In this document: piece after piece, positions 41,903-44,284 of the stretch | Layout of the letters: each line of letters begins with the position of its first letter | Numbering within the stretch: position 1 is the stretch's first letter | Assembly (NCBI GenBank): GCA_900404475.1 | Contig: OUQQ01000177.1 | Coordinates: forward strand, 1-44,284 | Source of the DNA: Spongospora subterranea | Lineage: Eukaryota > Endomyxa > Phytomyxea > Plasmodiophorida > Plasmodiophoridae | Reading direction: 5' to 3' | DNA length: 44,284 nt | Made by a program: the position numbers and the translations under genes | The notes under the pieces: generated by a model | Database searches by the model: none | The model's input: the letters and a program-made list of their open reading frames with translations, nothing else | Told to the model about the DNA's origin: nothing

Positions 41903-42182
41903 TCGATAATATATTCTATTAAAATATTAACGGAAGGTGTTTGTTCCATCAGCAATTATGGGACGATCGCGTCATTTGGGTACTTTTCCCATAGTTCAAT
42001 TCTCCCAACTTTCGAATTCCTTTCCCAACCGCAGTCTTGCTACCGGTTGCGTTCCCGACAGATTGACCAAGTGTTTTCTATGATTATCTTCTTAGAATGT
42101 TTACCATTTGCATCTCAATTTGCCGCGATTCTTGTGTCGCTATCTGTATTCCTTTCGACAACTATAAAAGAGGCTCAGCATT

Positions 42183-42992
42183 TCACCAGTTCCCCTTATT
42201 ACCCCAACCAACCTCGTCAAACCGCGTCTTCCATAGGTCGCGTTGCCTTTGCGCGTTTCCCAACTCTTCAATCAGTAATTTACACTCTGCGTCTTTCTGT
42301 AATTGCAGATCCTGTAGTGCAGTAATGGACTTCTCAAGCCGGCATTGTAGTTGGTCACGTTCTTTAAGTGATTTATCAGCCACCTCTGACAACTGTTGTA
42401 TTGTATGTTTTGTCTCCCGTTGCAAGTCTTTGAAGACAGATTCTCTGTATGACAATTCCCTTTTGGTGCTGTCCAATTCCTTCGACATTTTATCCTCTGA
42501 TCGCATTACTGCCGACAAAGACATCCTTGCCAGCTTCAAATCCGACTCCATTGCATTTTTGAGGTCATCATGGATTTTTTCGCCATCACCAACTTGGCAA
42601 GCTGCCTCTGGCTTTAGATTCTTGCAATCATCGCGTATTGACGAATTACGTTTGATTGTAGCCTTTGAATTGGATTCTTTTGCTTGGTTCGCACCACGCT
42701 GGCAGCCTACAATTCTGCCCTTGAAAAACGTCTGTTGATCGTTTTGGCATTTAGAACACAAACTCGGCTTGGGACCGTGAAAGATGGTTCGGGATAGACC
42801 GAACCCATCATGATCGTTCTGTTTGGATATATGATCAGGAACGAACTTGCGATTCAAACGTGTCTTTATCATGCAGGCCAGACACCATGACGACATCAGC
42901 CATACCTTTACCTCATTAATCAGGTACACCAACCTGATCTTTTGCCGCTTCGACCGATTCCCTTTCACACTGTTTTTCTCATTGTTGGCCAT
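42183..42992 (-). CDS. Coiled-coil protein with N-terminal Cys pairs, unrecognised
   Basis: One open frame of 269 codons from ATG 42992, beginning MANNEKNSVKGNRSKRQKI. Two Cys pairs occur (WCLACMI and LCSKCQND, about 45 residues apart), which could bind zinc. After a basic linker, residues ~145-260 are a strongly predicted coiled coil (LKNAMESDLKLARMSLSAVM, STKRELSYRESVFKDLQRET, RLEKSITALQDLQLQKDAEC). It is convergent with the helicase gene. A gttggttgg donor-like site near the end leaves room for a further 3' exon between 41903 and 42182. I do not recognise the family. Confidence 0.6.
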   Translation of the reverse strand: MANNEKNSVKGNRSKRQKIRLVYLINEVKVWLMSSWCLACMIKTRLNRKFVPDHISKQNDHDGFGLSRTIFHGPKPSLCSKCQNDQQTFFKGRIVGCQRGANQAKESNSKATIKRNSSIRDDCKNLKPEAACQVGDGEKIHDDLKNAMESDLKLARMSLSAVMRSEDKMSKELDSTKRELSYRESVFKDLQRETKHTIQQLSEVADKSLKERDQLQCRLEKSITALQDLQLQKDAECKLLIEELGNAQRQRDLWKTRFDEVGWGNKGNW

Positions 42993-44284
42993 CCAATGAC
43001 GTCATCCAAACGGTTCAACAGTTAGGGTTCTTGGTAACTCACGTCATATTGCGATTACGTTCTGCCAGGTACTTTTGAAATGGCAAGAACCGAGGCATTG
43101 TGAAATTATTGCAGGTTTGAGTTGACGATAGCCCATATGTAAGCACATGATGCGATATGGCTGACATGCGTCGGCGTTGGACATGCCTTCTGTGAAAATT
43201 GCTGATTGAGAGTGCGAGGTGTTGCGATGATTGTCACAATTTGACAATCAGCCATACTCAATAAAACACCCCTACTGTTCCGCTTTGAAATTGGGTGACG
43301 GTGTTGATAACAAATATCTTCAATGCATGAACTATACTCGTTGTTTCAGCAATATGACTTCCAGGAAGCGGTTTGTGAAGATGGGTCTGAGATATATCAA
43401 AACGTTTAGGGTTGTGTTGCCTTGGATGATTGTCGATTAGACTTGTGTGCGGGAGCGGTATGTAAGCTTTGTTGGATCTACCCGCTGTCAGTGTCCAATC
43501 GACAAGCACATTTGGCGAATCCCTGGTAGAGGATTGCGATGATCAGATATATTCAAGTAATAATGTTCATCAAGGATGTCTATACGGAGAGGGATGAAAG
43601 GAACCGGAATGGGTGGACGATAAATACGAACCAAGGAACAAAAGAACTAGAACTACTGCCAGACAATAGAGAATGGTGAGCATAATTCACCACTTTTCAT
43701 CGTTATGACAATCAAACGGGTGAACCGTTTACTTTCGTCGTCAATCTTTCGCGTTCTTGGTTCAACCTGGCGCCACATTTCGAAACATATTGTGATATTG
43801 CCTGTTAAGGTGCAGCTTTGACCGCAAATGGGAAAACGCATTTGGCACTGTTTATTAACAATAACCCATGCCAAAAAGTTTGAGAAATTTACAGAGTATT
43901 CCGTGTTGGTGTTTGACATGGGACTTAACATTCGACGGTTCACAACGTCGGTCATATCCCATATCGGCCAATATCTTAATTGTGTGAGATGGTTCCTTAA
44001 GATGGATGTCATCCACTTGCCGGTAAAGGCGATCGGTATAGCACAGAGTGGGGGCCGATCATACTGAGAGGGACAGATCCTTTTTCATTGCGATACGGCA
44101 AAAAACATACAAAACGTTCGAAAACGACCAGCAGGTTTTCTTAGGCTAGATTACGTATTCATCAAATACTGTTCTTTTTTATACTTGAACAGCATTTTTT
44201 GAACTCTATTTGAGAAAGCATCGTAAGCCTCCTTTGATTTATAATCATCTGAAATCGTTACTATCAATTGATGATATTCACATC
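42993..44284. other. Right-hand interval, mostly unresolved
   Basis: About 1.3 kb. The best frame is on the minus strand at 44012-43653 (listed separately). A few shorter frames on both strands have no family character. The gene structure here may depend on sequence beyond the window. Confidence 0.4.
43653..44012 (-). CDS. Hypothetical 119-codon frame
   Basis: Uninterrupted frame from ATG 44012, with a Cys-rich middle (VNKQCQMRFPICGQSCTLTG, NITICFEMWRQV) and a mixed tail. Part of it (gtcaaagctgcaccttaacag, minus strand) could instead be a very short intron. No domain recognised and nothing around it supports a function. It may be an exon of a gene extending past the window. Confidence 0.22.
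   Translation of the reverse strand: MTSILRNHLTQLRYWPIWDMTDVVNRRMLSPMSNTNTEYSVNFSNFLAWVIVNKQCQMRFPICGQSCTLTGNITICFEMWRQVEPRTRKIDDESKRFTRLIVITMKSGELCSPFSIVWQ

Noticed and set aside
1..44284. tRNA, rRNA or other structured RNA genes
   Set aside because: Looked for cloverleaf arms and B-box-like sequence by eye; none was convincing. A covariance-model scan would be decisive.

Overview
The window is nuclear DNA of a eukaryote with compact, intron-bearing genes. The best guess is an oomycete or a close stramenopile relative. Three things support this. The left edge carries the N-terminal part of a Tc1/mariner-family transposase of the type that is abundant in oomycete genomes. A CCDC42-like (DUF4200) protein and the general gene set fit a flagellated (zoosporic) protist. 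Genes sit 10 to 700 bp apart and contain GT-AG introns; those I could resolve by keeping frame and family homology are about 39 to 71 bp long. Many ORFs therefore look truncated until they are spliced. I cannot name the genus.

Layout. 1-463: transposase fragment running off the left edge. 1473-2521: PQ-loop transporter. 2531-4561 (-): uncharacterised membrane protein of about 596 aa, tail-to-tail with the transporter. 5266-8928 (-): complete MSH2 mismatch-repair ATPase. 9366-9719 (-): LYRM7/MZM1-like complex III assembly factor. 9.7-14.8 kb: gene-poor accessory block with degenerate repeats, two inverted duplications (11.05-11.52 and 13.59-14.32 kb, the latter built from a BED-zinc-finger coding fragment), a 54-bp minisatellite interrupted by an assembly gap, and a GC-rich patch. 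14844-15835: CTU2/NCS2. 16091-17897: PCID2/Thp1 (TREX-2). 18098-19761: orphan protein. 20174-22295: MLH3-like protein. 22442-24174 (-): Spinster-like MFS transporter. 25253-26226: Qa-SNARE. 26346-27235 (-): GTP cyclohydrolase I. 27.2-29.7 kb: second repeat block with tandem repeats and a large nested inverted repeat. 29780-31713: multi-pass membrane protein with an HVHHY motif. 31740-34211 (-): armadillo-repeat protein with a PH-like C-terminus. 34371-34808 (-): ribosomal protein L35 (uL29). 35330-36824 (-): CCDC42-like axonemal coiled coil. 37861-41902: SNF2 helicase of the ATRX/RAD54L2 branch. 42183-42992 (-): coiled-coil protein with Cys pairs. The right end is unresolved.

The genes are mostly unrelated housekeeping functions and there is no operon-like logic. 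The one functional echo is that MSH2 and MLH3 lie about 11 kb apart. I see no convincing new multi-gene system. The strongest candidates for novelty are the MLH3-like protein, whose GHKL ATPase motifs look destroyed while its C-terminal endonuclease motifs are intact, and three independent inverted duplications with short loops (about 38-57 bp) that would fold into long hairpins if transcribed. Exon boundaries given here were worked out by eye from splice signals and reading frame and need RNA support.
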